Program-made: the position numbers and the translations under genes
From: Salvator merianae
Taxonomy: Eukaryota > Chordata > Lepidosauria > Squamata > Teiidae
Assembly: GCA_003586115.2 (NCBI GenBank)
Contig: QVOM02000023.1
Span: 2,169,283 to 2,233,282 of the forward strand
Reading direction: 5' to 3'
Length of the DNA stretch: 64,000 nt
Shown: piece by piece, positions 10,330-22,915 of the stretch
Position numbering within the stretch: position 1 is the first letter of the stretch
Layout: each line of letters starts with the position of its first letter
The notes under the pieces: model-generated
Told to the model about the DNA's origin: nothing
What the model saw: only the letters and a program-made list of their open reading frames with translations
Databases searched by the model: none

Positions 10330-10809
10330 CTGGGGTGACCTGACTGAAGTATGTAAAATCATGCATGGTTTGGGAAAGGTGTATACAGAAATATTATTTT
10401 CTCTTATCACACAATACCAGAACCAGGGGACACACTATGAAGCTGATGGGCAGGAGAATTAGGACGGACAAGTGGAAGTATTCTTTCACCCAGAGAGTCA
10501 TCTGTCTATGGAATAGAAGATGAGCTGACAGCAACTAGCCTGGATAGCTCTAACGTTGAGCTGGACAAATTCATGGAAGACAAGTGTATCAATGGCCACT
10601 AGAATGGATGCCCAGGTACCACCTCCAGGTTGGAGAGACAGGCAGGAGGCCTCTGAAGGCCATTTGCAGGGAGTCAAGAGCAGGTGAAGGCTTTTCCTTC
10701 ATCTTCTGCTTGAGATGCCCAGAAGCAACTGGTGGGCCACTGTGTAAGATGGGATGCTGGACTAGACAGGCTGTGGCCTGATCCAGCAGAGTTCTTCTTA
10801 TGTTCTTAT
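10330..10809 (+). mobile_element. CR1 LINE, 3' end
   Basis: This fragment runs from the end of the reverse transcriptase frame ('gacctgactgaagtatgtaa') through 'tttcacccagagagtcat', 'aatggatgcccaggtaccac' and the tail 'ctgatccagcagagttcttc' and 'ttatgttcttat'. It is 5'-truncated, as is usual for CR1, and antisense to STRBP. Confidence 0.85.
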
Positions 10810-11734
10810 TGATGTGGCAGTAGCTGGGAAAAGTAGAGTTGAGGAAAAACAGCTGGAAAAAGTCACCAGATACAAAATCCTGCAAACCGAAATCAAGCAT
10901 TTATGGCAAAGGCAGGCAAAGAATAATTATTGGTGCCCTAGGTGTAGTTGCAAAAGAAATCTCAACACCTTGGGCATTGTTAAGAGTCACTATCCATCAG
11001 CTATAAAAGGCAGCAATACTGGAAGCAGCCCACCTTCTATCCAGATATCTCTCACTATCCTAGGTGCTTGCAATGGGTCCCACGGCCAGAGAACTCAACA
11101 GATCATAGACATCATCTAGACAGGCTTCTGCCCTCTTCTTACAAGAGCATTCATGGGTTCACGACATGGAATGACTAGCAGCCATCCCCAAAATACGTTT
11201 TGTTCTTTGTTTAGTAACTGCAGTTTACTTGGCTGGAAAAGGAAAAAAAAGCAGGACTTTGGATTCAGGTATCATAGAAAGCGTAACCTTTTGTGCTGCT
11301 GTATTTCCCGGCTCACTAAAGAGCAACAGGTGTACGCAGGCTGCAAGGATCAAAGCACAGTTCACGCCTGGTATCAATTACTGGTTTGCATTATCTGTGA
11401 ATGCATTAGCAGATAAACCAAGGGGCAATCTTTGGCTGACCACGTTACTGGGTGAACTCATTTTTTTAAAGCAGGAGCTTTCAGGAAAGAATTATACAAG
11501 AGCTATTATACAATGGCTGATAAGCACTTCAATTTTACTCTGCTCAGACTGATAACTCTGAACGCCCCTCGTGATTTCGGGCTTTCTTCTTAACAAACTT
11601 CAGGGCTCTTGTTTGCCAAGACAACTCACAAACAGTAACGTCCATTCTCTCCTCCGCTTACATTTTTTACAATCACAACAGCACGTGACAAATCTTCCTG
11701 TTTTGTCCCACCCCTCACTTTATTTATTTACTGC
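10810..11734. other. No supported gene or element
   Basis: Intron 1 sequence without recognisable features. Its right end is the T-rich repeat that was split by the MITE at 11743. Confidence 0.4.
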
Positions 11735-11742
11735 ATTTTTAC

Positions 11743-11892
11743 AAGCGGCAGCCCGTGGCTTTAAGGGTGGGTGTTTGTAACCAGCAGGAAGCGCAGCTGC
11801 GACAGTACGGAGGCTCAGAGGCCCCGCGAACAGCGATCGCGTGCTTCCCGCTGGTTACGAACACCCATCCTTAAAGCCACGGGCCGCCGCTG
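11743..11892. mobile_element. Palindromic hAT-like MITE, copy 2
   Basis: This is a 150-bp element with the same terminal design as the copy at 518 (CAGCGGCGGCCCGTGGC, then TTTAAGG.TGGGTGTTCG). It has a perfect 8-bp target duplication ATTTTTAC (11735-11742 and 11893-11900). The shared core includes CAGCTGC..CAGTAYGGAGGC and ACAGC.ATSGCGTGC. It sits inside an older A/T-rich repeat whose halves resume on each side. Confidence 0.83.
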
Positions 11893-11900
11893 ATTTTTAC

Positions 11901-13560
11901 CCCCATCCCATAACCCCTAAAAGGCTCTCAAAGCAACTTACAAAGTGCTAGCAACACAGGTCCTTGTCTTCAGGCCTACAGCCTTAAGAGCGGAAACGAC
12001 ACACAAGGAAAGGGGAGTCGGGAGGGAAAAGGAAGAAGAAAGTCCATCTCTTCTCCACTTCCCTCAAACTAGAAGGTATAGAGCCTTAAGAGTGACTGCT
12101 GGTTCAGGGCCGGGAATAAGAGGGTATCACTTTACTGTCTCACTAAATAGAACCCCAAGGCCCTGTTTTTATTCCTCTCCTGGGATTCTGCTTCTCCATC
12201 CAGAGCGCCAGCCTCGGGTTCTGCCAACAACCATTCCACAGTGGCCACGCAGCAAGCCTGCACATAGGGAAACTGGCCCATTTTACCCATCTTGGTTGTT
12301 GTTCAATTCTGTAACAGACAGGGTGTGCCTTCAGACCATTCCAAGACGAAAGAACGTACCTCTGTCGGAGATTCTAAACGTAGCAAGCCTTTTGGAAAAA
12401 AAATCCAGCCACGTTTCTAAGGGTTCGGAAAGATTCGTCACATTAGCAGACCCACGCCACATCAAGAAAACTCTGCTGAGCAAACTGGTGGATAATTTGG
12501 AGAAGCACTAACAAACAAAGCAGTTTTTAAGCACTGCAGTGCTTTGCTAGCAAGGAGGACGAGTCTGACAGGTATTATTGTTAAAGCTGGTTCAACCGGC
12601 CTCCCTTTGAAGTGGAAAGAAAACCAAAACTAAAAAAAAAAAGAACCTATGAGCATTGACTGCATTTCACCCCAGCCTGAGTAAGACACAGCTGGAGAGG
12701 CTTCATTTCTCCACCACCACCCCGCCCAAACTGCTTCCCTGGAGCAAGACGTCATATTTCCAGATTCCAAGTGAAATAATAATAATATTGCAGTAATTTG
12801 TTCGAAGGAAGTTTTGATCAGCTGATTGGAAGGGCAGTCTGGGCCATATGCTACTTGAAAGGCAATGGCTGTGAAACTGGAGATGTTGGATATGGCAAAG
12901 ATTACAGACCACGAATCAGCAATAAGAAGTTCCAGAACATTAACTAAGGATGTACTAGTTAATGGGGGTTTTAGGGCACTTATGAGTACCTGGGTCTCCC
13001 AAATAGCTGGCTGGGTTTTTTTTTTCCTTGGAAGTAAGAAGACCTCCACCTGCAGATTTCAGCTCCAGAGTTTCAACCACCTCCTGACTTTTCTGTATCA
13101 TTTTTCCATGACTGTTCGATCCGACATGAACTGATCCTACAAACACGTTAGCTTCACCAGCACAGGGCTGTCTTCCACGAAAACCTGGCACTTACCCGAC
13201 GTTGCTACAGTACAGGATGTTAGCACATTCTGAATCAGATCTCTCCTGCAGTACTGTCAGCATAAACCTTTCCTGATTCTATATCTGTATTTATTCCCAA
13301 CTTATTCCTAGTGCAGGGCACACAATAAATCAGAATAAAATGCCCAAATGGAATAACAAACAGAGATAAGCAACAGAGAACAAACACATAACAAAAAAGG
13401 TAAATGCAGGGGGGACAGGTGTCTTCCACGGCTGGCAAAGGCCAGGCAAAGAAGTCCATGTCCTCCAATCATCTAAAGGAAGAAACTGACAGAATCTGAT
13501 GCACCTCTGAGAAAAGGTCATTCCAAAAACAGGGGGCTATAAGACCCTGGGGTTTGAAAC
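11901..13560. other. No supported gene
   Basis: The first ~60 bp ('aaaaggctctcaaagcaact') continue the dispersed repeat interrupted by the MITE. A 188-codon open frame (11945-12511) has no recognised domain. A short AAT run lies near 12779. Confidence 0.4.
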
Positions 13561-13564
13561 TGGG

Positions 13565-13790
13565 TCCTTCTGAAAGCAAGGTAGTGTAGTGAAAGCAAGC
13601 ACGGCGTAGTGGCCAGAATGTTGGCCTGGGACTCAGGGAAACCTGGCTTTGAGACCAAACTCCACCATGACCTTGGCTCACGGGGTCATCTGGGACGAAT
13701 CCCTACCCCTCAGAGCTAACTCACAGGGCTAGGAGGAACTTGTGAGGACAAAATGGAGGAGAGGAAAATGACTAGACATGGCCCTAGGAT
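13565..13790 (+). mobile_element. tRNA-derived SINE, plus orientation
   Basis: The tRNA-like head 'gtagtggccagaatgttggc' plus 'aacctggctttgagaccaaa' corresponds to A and B boxes of the reptile SINE with consensus 'gtggtgtagtggttagagtg'. The body 'gaccttggctcac' and 'acttgtgaggacaaaatgga' also matches it. Confidence 0.7.
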
Positions 13791-16700
13791 GGAAAAGAAT
13801 ATGCTTTGCTGCTGAACTAAACCCCGTCCCTGGGTCCGTGACCACTGTCCATGCCAGCCAATAAGAGTAGGAATCTCACACCAAGATGGGCAGACGGCAC
13901 CCCACAAAACCCTCCCCTTTGGTTAGAAAAGTGTTTTCCAGCCAACTCACATTCCCAGCAGGAACAACATCCAAAATGAGCAGACTGTCATCTCTGCACA
14001 GGCGGTTTCGCCTCCTGGGCCACCGCCGGGGGGCGAAGCCACCCAGAGGGTCTCAGCAGCTAACGGCCGATTCCTCAACGGGAGAAGGTTCCTGCCCATC
14101 TGCTTGCTAACCCAGTGGGCCAAAGGCACTCCACAGGTGCTGCAGAAACGCTGCCTGCTTCCAAAGTCAGGATATATTTAATTTTTTTTAAAAAAAAAGA
14201 AAAGAAAAGAAAGGGTCAGGCTTCAAAACTACCTTCTCTGCAAGCAGTTCAGGAGAGAAAGAAAGAAGATTCTTTGCCCAAAAAGGTGGCTTTGAAGTGG
14301 ATGTTCATTTTCATCGTCCTACCCCGGCCTCCGCAAACACAGGCGTCTTTTGCAGGCTCCTTTTCTCACCACACACGCACACAGCTGAAAAATTAGAAAG
14401 CGCATCATGTTCCTTCTGCAGTATAATTTTTATTCTTGGCCTCTGCCCAGACTTCTTTCCGGCAGCATCCGTCACAGTGGGAAACGGTGTATCTGGGTCA
14501 CGCAAAAAGATGGAGGCACTCAGAGAAGGTCTGCACTTCAGCACTGGACCCTGGTGTTATCAATGAACCGGTATTTGGTCACTAGGTGGGGAGGCATAGG
14601 TCAGGATGCATCCCACAGAACCAACTGATGGAACGACAAAATAGCAAAATGTTTATGGCAGCAGTGCAGGGAGCACAGAAATCCTGACTTTCAGAAACAG
14701 AAAACTTGTCAGCTGATATAACTGAACCACTCTGAGGTCTTAAGACACTGATGCAGCCAGAAATTAAAATCTGCATCCAAACTTGGAAAACACGCTATGG
14801 AGGCTTGAAGCCTGGAGAATCTGTTCCAAGACACCTCTTTCTATCCCAGAGTGACTATCCATTCATTCACATGATACTAGCAACATCCTTGGGGGAGTTT
14901 TCAAAAAAACAGCCAAGAAAAATGCAAACACTCAAAACATTTTTAAAGTCAGTTCTGACATGTGGAACTTTCAGCTCAACCAGCAGCCTGGTTCCAAATC
15001 TGGGCATTCAAATTCTGTTTTTAAAAGCCAGGATCAAATCCTGAACATTACGTATATACTCACGGGTAAAGAGCATCATATCTAATGGACTTCGCGCTCG
15101 TCCTTCCCCTAAAATACTTTTCCCCTCCCTTCACCAACTCCAACTCTGAAACCTTCAAAAGCGGGATTCCATGTATCACAACACTCTGCATTCCCACAGT
15201 TCCCACTGGGGTCATCTGGATGAGCCAATCCTCACCAACATACTGTATGCTTGAAGAAGAAAGGGAGGTATGACGCGGGTTCTGCGCTATTAGTTGTACA
15301 GGGCACGGCTGGCTTTACGCTAATGGGCTTGTTCGCCCTGGATGCTACCCAAAGCACTTTGGGACAGTTTGCTTCTCCTTAACCATCACTTAAGGCAACG
15401 GAAATAGCTGGAGATCTTTTCCACCACCCAGCAAACTTTGGTCCGTCCTCTCCTTCAGATCCTCATTCCAGCTGGGGGCACTAAGGATTTTCTAAGCAGT
15501 GTCTGAGTTTTGCTTATTTTACTCTCCGCTCGCCCTTCCAAATGCTTTTCTTTTCATACTGTGTCTTCTTAGATTACTATACCTCAGCAGAAGGGAGTTG
15601 GAAGCCACCCTGAAAGCTTTACAGAGCTGAAAAGCAGGACAGAAAACAAAATTCTGAATAAATAATACAACAAAGCCTGACCAGTCTAACCTGAACCTTA
15701 GTTTTCGGAAGAACAAGAGGAATCATTCCTGACCATTTCTCTTAATTTTCCAAAGATCTAGGGCTTTTGGAAAGGGAGTTTCAGTGTCAGGCCAGCTAGA
15801 GACGAGGTAGAGGAGGTCCTGATACCACGCCAGAAATCCCAATTAAAAATGAGATTTACTCTTTTCACCTCAGGTTTAGAGGAATACACACAACTCCGAT
15901 AAGATGCCAGAGGGTCGCCTGCAATTACGCTGAAGCTGGAGGGTTACCCAAAGAGATACCCTCCCTTCCTTTGCATCTAGCTCCTTCAGCCAAATCAGCG
16001 ACAAGGACCCTTGAAAGAACAGATTCCACTATCGATCTCATATGTGTCCACTAGCCAATACGGACTCATATGAAAAGCCAGAGTCCCTACCTGCCGGTCT
16101 GCTCTATGTGCAGCAGCAACCTGCACATTCAAACACGGGAGAAATACTGCCTAACAGGGACATGTCAAACCGCTCAAAGAAGGCAAGGAATTAAACAAAT
16201 TCAACCCTACATCTCTGCAGCTGTTAGAGAAACGGGGAAGGGGGCAAGTGCGCAAAATGCACATGTAGGAGCCTGTTAAAGGCAAAGCAGCGCTCACCTG
16301 CCCTCTCCGTGGCCTACCCAGTGGCCTGGCTTCCTTTCCCAGAAGGCCCTACAGCAGGGAGGGGGCAGAGCCACACAGCACTGGCAATGGCATCATCACA
16401 CAGCCCATGGTGATCCCACACTCCCCGCCAAGGCCACGCCATGACGCCATCACCAGGGGCCATCATTTTATGCAAATGATTGAGACTCATGGGAATTGTA
16501 GTTCAGCAACATTTGGGGAGCTGTAGTTTGGGTAACCCTGCTCTAGACTGAAGAACTACTAAATTACCATATTTATGTATATATCCACCAGGTGAAGGTA
16601 TAAGACCCAACTAGACATCTTTGAACTAACCCAGCAAAAGCAGTGACATTTATATTATATTTAAGGAGCACATATTACAAGAAAGATCTGAATCCCCACA

Positions 16701-16875
16701 TCTAAAGCATGAACTTCACTCCCATAAGATGTACTTGAAGCCATAAGCCTGGATGGTTCAGATACTTAAGGCCCAAGTAGCAACAGTGGTTAGGACTAAC
16801 TGTTCCCAGCTTCAGCCAGCTCACCATTTATAGTCCCTTTTGATCAGAGAACCTTGTTCTGATTACAGACTGAGT
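13791..16875. other. No supported gene
   Basis: Intron 1. At 16490-16530 there is a 'gggaattgtagttcag' motif (ZNF143-like on the minus strand) inside a degenerate dispersed repeat. Nothing else was recognised. Confidence 0.4.
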
Positions 16876-16879
16876 TCTA

Positions 16880-17236
16880 TGCAGGATTGCAAACTGAGGG
16901 CCTTCTTGTAGTTCCACTACCCTTAGAGGTATGAGGGGTTGCAGCAACTGAGAGGGTCTTTTCTGTGGTGGCCCCAACTTTTAGAACTGACCCCCAGGGG
17001 AGGTTCATCAGGCACCAACACTATATGGTTTTCAGAGCCTAGTTAAAACATACCACTTCACCCAGGCTTTCAGCGGTTAGCTTTCAACTGTAATCCTGCT
17101 GTGGGAAGAGATGTATTTTGTACTGTATTTTAATTACGCTTTAATTGTTACAATTTTATCTTTTCACTGTTGTAACCTGCCCTGGGACCCCAAGTGAAGG
17201 ATGAGATATAAATACTAAAAATAAATAATAAAATAG
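16880..17236 (+). mobile_element. L2-like LINE 3' end
   Basis: It includes 'cttttctgtggtggccccaa', 'tttcagagcctagttaaaac', 'ataccacttcacccaggctt' and the tail 'cctgccctgggaccccaagt' ending in ATAAATA repeats. These encode the C-terminal L2 block (SVVAP..., LVKTYHFTQAF-like) and its 3'UTR. Confidence 0.65.
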
Positions 17237-17239
17237 GCT

Positions 17240-17600
17240 GGTTAAGAAGCTGCATGTAGTGCAGAACGTAGGAGCAAGGCTGCTGCTAGGTATCTCAGTC
17301 TCTCCGAGAGGTGGGAACACAAGAGGGCCTTCCCAGTGTGGGCCCCCTCTGAGATATATACATGCCACCAGTATACATCTTGCAGCCATTGGTGATGCTT
17401 CTTTTTTCTTAAGCCTTTGGTCAGAAGAAAAATTATCATCTCTTTTGCTGATGCTCATCTGTTCTGAATTTTTAGTTCTCACAGTCCTTACCATTGTTTT
17501 TCAAATTGTCTTTTACTATGGACTTTAATGTACTGGATTATATTTAATTGTTGTGATCCATCCTGAGATCTTTGGCATAAGGCAGGCTATAAATGTAGAT
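17240..17600 (+). mobile_element. L2-like LINE 3' end, second copy
   Basis: It starts directly after the A-rich tail of the preceding copy. It encodes LHVVQNVGARLLLG, the L2-type 'L-x-x-V-Q-N-A-A-A-R-L' motif, and ends 'gatccatcctgagatctttg' with 'gcaggctataaatgtagatg'. Confidence 0.6.
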
Positions 17601-20219
17601 GTAAAATGTAATTAACAACTAGAAGCAGCTAGGCTGTGGTCTTCTAGATGCTTCTAGCCAACAATTCTCATTGATTCTCCACTAATCTGTCATTCTGACT
17701 GCCAGAATGCAGAAACATCTGACGGCTGGGTGGATTTTCGGTCCAATCCAGAAAATGCTTTTCTGATATTCCTCCCTTCCCACGACCACAGGACTAAGAA
17801 TATGCATTCAAATTCTGTCTGAATGGAATTCCTGTTTCTGACTCACATCAAACACATGGACTGCAAATGAACGCAGTTTGTCTAATTCAAATGTACGCCA
17901 GACATCTTTCCCGCACACAATTGTTGCATTCAGAAGGAGTAATATGGAAAATCTGTACAAAACAGAATTTGAAAATTCAAGAAACCTGACTCAAATTTCA
18001 ATTTATCTGTAACAGGACAAATCTTCCCACTGGGTAACTCAGAGCACAGGTGGAGAATGCTTTTTCACAAGTTTTGCTTCAACAGCCTTTATCAAGCTAA
18101 TGTTTTTATGCTTTACTTGACAATTCTAGTTAGCCTCACCCAATCCAGAGGATGCCCATAAGTTAATGGGTCATCTGCCATTCCCTGGTTCAGTCTTGCA
18201 GCATGGAGGAAGACTCCATCCTGAAATCCAAGGCATATTTTAAATTGCACTGTGCTGCAGCGCATGGTACTGCACTGTTATAACTGTTTTGCCGCACAAC
18301 TCTTTTGTGGCAACCTGCTGGCCTTGGGCTAGAATAGGAATTCTGATTGACTTGAGCATCGTCAATTCTCAACGCAACACACCAGAATCGACTAATGATC
18401 GTAGAAGCTGAAGCCGGATAAACAGAATGTTTCCAATCGTCTGATTCAGTAAAAAGTACTTTCCAATATTCTTATGAGCTGTAGCTCAAAACACCTGGAC
18501 GGACTCCTCTTAGGTAGAGACTGGGTTACAGAGACACTGTGCATGCAACACAGCCCGTGACTGCCTCCAGTCAAACAGGCTCTGGCAATTGTACAGAATC
18601 CTATTTACCAGAGGCAAAACGAAACAAAATAATGGAGTGAGCGCATGCATCATATGCTTGCAAGCCAGCTTAAATGCACTTTTAACAACAGAGAGGAGGA
18701 GAAATTGTCTCTCTCTAGCCAAATACACTAAAATATTTAACAAAAGAGCATCCAAGACTATAAACTGAGCATGCAAACACAGGGCTTGCTTTTTGTTGGT
18801 TTTTTTTTTCTTCCAGGCATCTCTCTTCCCACTATCACAGTCACCCATAAGAATTATGCCCCCCTCTCCGACAAATTTTGATCGTGGGAGCACCTCTCCT
18901 TGCAAGATGAGTTTGACAAATGTTTTATCAGCACCCCCTCACAACCTGCCCCAGGGATGTGTCTCCCAACATCTCCAGAGATGTGCCTCCCAACATGTGT
19001 GTCCCCCCCACCTGTGGACAGCTCTTGCACCTTCTTCTGAGCACAAGTCCTGTCCTTTTAGCCACAGAGTGTTTGAATTTCTGGCTCCCCTTACGTTCGC
19101 ATTCCTTTTAAAAAATGCATAAAACCATTGAGGCAGCGACTGACAAGCTAGCCGTGCATTTAAGTGAAGGCTCATTAAACTTTAAACTAGCTCAGAGAGA
19201 CAAGGAGAAGGCCACACTGCCAGTGCAAATTTGCAATATGGAAAAAAAGAGGGGGAAAAAAGGGCTACAAATAGACAGAGGGAAAGAAGTGCCAACTTCT
19301 GCAAAATATCATCAATGGAGATGGCCTGGGAGGTAATTCATGATGGGAAATAGCTGGTGTAACTGCTGAATTTTGTTTGGGTAATGAGGACGAACAGAAG
19401 TTTGGAACACACATCCAAGAAAAAAAAAAACCTTTTCTGAAGACAAATGCCTCTGTCATGCTCAAATACACTTCCTTAACAAAAAACAGAGGTTTGACAT
19501 TCTCCTTAAATTTCAAAATGGCGAGGACAAGATAAATAAATCTCCCTGGCTCTGCAACCCTGTGTCATGTTTTATAAGCAACGCCAAGTCTGTTAGTACA
19601 CTTCAAAAAGCTTAGTTTCCATTATGTGGCTTTCTCTTGCACACACACAAACGCAAATCTGCAATCTGTTATTCACAGTGTTTAAAGTATCAAGGAATGC
19701 TCTGGAGGTCGAAGCCCCACTTAGCTGATAGGCAGCCGAACGCAGGCACATTTCATTTTGAAAGAACTGACCAGAGTCTAAAATTACTTTGCTGTACCAC
19801 TGGTTATTCATGGATTGCACTCTCCTTGGGGTAGGAGAGGATTCTAGCTTCAGAAAACTTCCACAGGAGACTCTTGCTCTCAATCAATCATCTGTTATCC
19901 TGGAAGATACTGGATACCCTACCCTGCAAGTTGGCAGCTAAATCCGCCAGTGGTGGCAATGTGGAAGAAATCCAATTATTTTAGCTGTCTTCACAAACAA
20001 GGATCATATTCGCAGAGGCCACAGCAATCAGCCACTAGCCACAACTGTTGTCTACGACCTCCTCTATCACAGACAGCACACCGCTGAAGATCAACTGCTG
20101 GAAAAACACGGGGATGGTCAAAGAAAGCTACTGGCTGGGAGGAAAAAGTTGCCAGCCACATAATCTGATCCCTGACATTTTCCAGAAGGGTTAGCAAACC
20201 ATTTCTACCTCATTACTAA
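17601..20219. other. No supported gene or element
   Basis: Intron 1. AT-rich, with poly-T near 18799 and short A-rich runs. I recognise no exon or transposon. Confidence 0.4.
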
Positions 20220-20634
20220 GCAAAACAGTAGTACCAGGGGACACTCCATGAACCTGAAGGGCAGGAGCGTTAAGACCGACAAGGCAAAGTATTTTTTCAG
20301 CCAGAGGGTCATCAATCTATGGAATTTACTGCCAGAAGAGTGGTGACAGCAACCAGCCTGGACAGCTTTCAAAAGGCTCAGACAAATTCATGGAGGAAGA
20401 CAGGTATAACAGTAGTTATTAGAATGGATGCCTAGGTACCAGCTCCAGGTTGGAGAGACAGGCAGGTTGCTTCTAAAGGCCATTTGCAGGGAGTGAAGAG
20501 CAGGTGAAGGTTTTGCCTTCATCTTCTGCTTGAGATGCCCAGAAGCAATGGGTGGGCCACCATGTGAGATGGGATGCTGGACTACATGGACTGTGGCCCA
20601 ATCCAGCAGGGCTTCTTTTATGTTCTTATGTTCA
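20220..20634 (+). mobile_element. CR1 LINE, 3' end
   Basis: Same subfamily as the copy at 10.33 kb: 'gtaccaggggacactccatg', 'gaatggatgcctaggtacca' and the tail ending 'cagggcttcttttatgttct'. It is 5'-truncated and plus-strand. Confidence 0.85.
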
Positions 20635-20829
20635 GGTAACTGGACAACACTTGGTTGGGAGGAAAACTGAAGCCTCCTTTTCTTCTCTATTCCCTTTAAG
20701 TCTCTGGTTGGTCACTGTAGGAACAGGCTGCGGGAGGGCATGGCAGACCAGTCCAGTCCCTCAAGGCAATAATCAAAGAGTAGTAACTTGTTTTCTTGGG
20801 GCATGAGATGTGAGGAAAGATTTAAACTA

Positions 20830-21180
20830 TTATGCTTGGCAAGGTTGGGAGAGCAGAAGAAGGAGAAGACAATGGATAGCAGGGATGGACAGGATTAGAA
20901 TTTCTGCTATGGATACCGCAGGTAAATGAACGTCACCTTATAGCTGCCCGCACCTGGGTATTCTCTGTGGTGACACACAACCTTTCCAACATCCATGGGG
21001 CACCTACGTTACCAGTTTTCAGGCACCAACAGAAATGCTTTATTGTCATACAAGCCCTGGTATGAAAGGTTCCTTCTCACTCATTGGGAACAGTGGCTTG
21101 TATTTTTTTTTTTAATTTTATTGCTGCGAACTGCCTTGATAGGAAGCTGCAAAAAATGTTTTTAATAAAAATAATAAATT
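20830..21180 (+). mobile_element. L2-like LINE 3' end, degenerate
   Basis: 'attctctgtggtgacacaca', 'ttttcaggcaccaac' and a tail 'gcgaactgccttgataggaa' ending in AATAATAAATT correspond to the L2-like family seen at 16.9 kb. Confidence 0.45.
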
Positions 21181-21414
21181 TAAAAAGATTGTTCACAGCC
21201 CGATGGCCTGTTTCTGGTGGCTTGCCAAGTGTTTAATTGTAGGTAGGACTCCTATGAAGCAGTTCTTATGCTCATCAGCAAGGCTGCTGATCCCGAATTG
21301 CTTAGATTGAACAGAAAACATTGCTTTTGCTGAGCTGGCCCTGACCAACTAACTTGGGCTACACTGGGCTGGGAATGTCTGGACTGATAGCCTAAAACAC
21401 CTGGTGGGGATTTG

Positions 21415-21609
21415 GGGCGATTCCACACTATTATAATGGACCAGCAAACACACTGGTGTAGTCTAAGGGAGACCCTGTCTCCTGGGGAGTTGGTCTAAGG
21501 GGGCAGATCCTAAGAGAGTAGGGCCTCCCTTAGACTACACCACAGTGTGCGGAAGGGAGACTCCCAGTACACTTGCTGGCCTGGTATACAAACCAGCATG
21601 GACTCGCCC
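21415..21609. mobile_element. Inverted-repeat MITE (GGGCGANTCCA family)
   Basis: The left end GGGCGATTCCACAC and the complement of the right end GGGCGAGTCCATGC match, and an inner pair GGTGTAGTCTAAGGGAG occurs in both orientations. It is 195 bp and noncoding. Flanking triplets TTG/TTA loosely suggest a 3-bp duplication of the PIF/Harbinger type. Confidence 0.5.
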
Positions 21610-22837
21610 TTAGTTGTCAAGGACTGACTTAAACATTCCACAGCTTTGGGGGATTTTCTGATTTAGAAGCTCTTGCTTTGTCATTTTAAACACAAATCAA
21701 GAAATCCTCATATGAAAAGCAGACCAGGCAAAACGGCAAATCAACCCACGAACTGATCTGTCAAACACCTGACAGAAACGAAGGTTAGTGGCTGAAACAG
21801 ATGATTCAGCTTTGCAGCTAAGTAGATTATACATTTGATGCTCCAGCCATAAAAGTAGGCTTACAAGGGAGCTTGCATACTTACCCGGCATGGGACAGGA
21901 TTGTTGTGTCGTAGGAGTTCTCCAAGTCAGATCTTGTTGCTGGTGATCCCCAAGACAGATCCTGTTCTGCCTCCAGCCTAGGTAGCATCATCAACATGAA
22001 TCCTGGTGGCAAAACTTCTACAGCAACAAGATCCAGCTCAGAGACAAAAACACGCTAACCCTGAGCTTCGGACATTCTCTACTCTTGCACAGGACTGCCC
22101 CTACCATCCAACTGACATGCAAGCACTCTTCCTCAGATTATGAGCAGGCTCCACTCCACTTGCATCCATACATGCCGAGACAGGTTGCATGCCAAGAGAC
22201 ACAGATTATGCAGGACACTTGAGCAACAACTTAGTTTGTGGTTCTGAGTTGAATCTGCTCTGGGTACAACCAAGCAGGCCTTTCAATGAGAAACACACCT
22301 GCCGACATGCAGAATCAGAGCAAACATCTCTTTGGGGTGCTGCAGGAAATGAAGCACCGTGCACAGGGCAATATTTATGCCCTTTCAATATTTGCACTCA
22401 CTCAAGTGTGAGGAAATGATGCCAGGTTAATGGTGGAAGAGGTGGGCTTTTGCATCTGTTTTGTAATCCATGCATCAGACCGAGAGAGACATTGTGGACA
22501 ACATATTGTTCCCCACCACATCACCTTTGTGATCTAAAATGGGGGCTATGGGAATATTTCTAGGAGAAAACTGATAGACAGTAACTGAATTTCCCCCATA
22601 TTACTTATGAGTTCCAAAGTTTGGAACAGTTCCTAATGGACACCATAGTCAAGGAAGGTGGGAGCTGATCAACAGAAACTTTTAAAATTCTGATCTCTTC
22701 TCTCCTGCAAATTACCCACTTGTTACAGGAGGGGTTTTCCCCTGTCTGTGCTCACAGACCAGAAGAAGCCTAGAGAAAACAAAGCAGAGAGAATTTGAAA
22801 AGATGAATTGGCCAGCATAAGAAATTAAAGCAACCCT

Positions 22838-22901
22838 TTAGTGCAGAATGGAGGCTCCTAGTACACTTGCTGGTTTGATATACCGGCCAGGGCAGAATCG
22901 T
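22838..22901. mobile_element. Fragment of the same MITE family
   Basis: 'ctcctagtacacttgctggt' followed by a ..gatatacc.. region matches the right end of the element at 21.4 kb ('ctcccagtacacttgctggc'). Confidence 0.5.
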
Positions 22902-22915
22902 CCAGTCATTAGCTG

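Noticed and set aside
11945..12511. 188-codon ORF on the plus strand
   Set aside because: Begins inside a dispersed repeat and has no recognisable motif; most likely chance.
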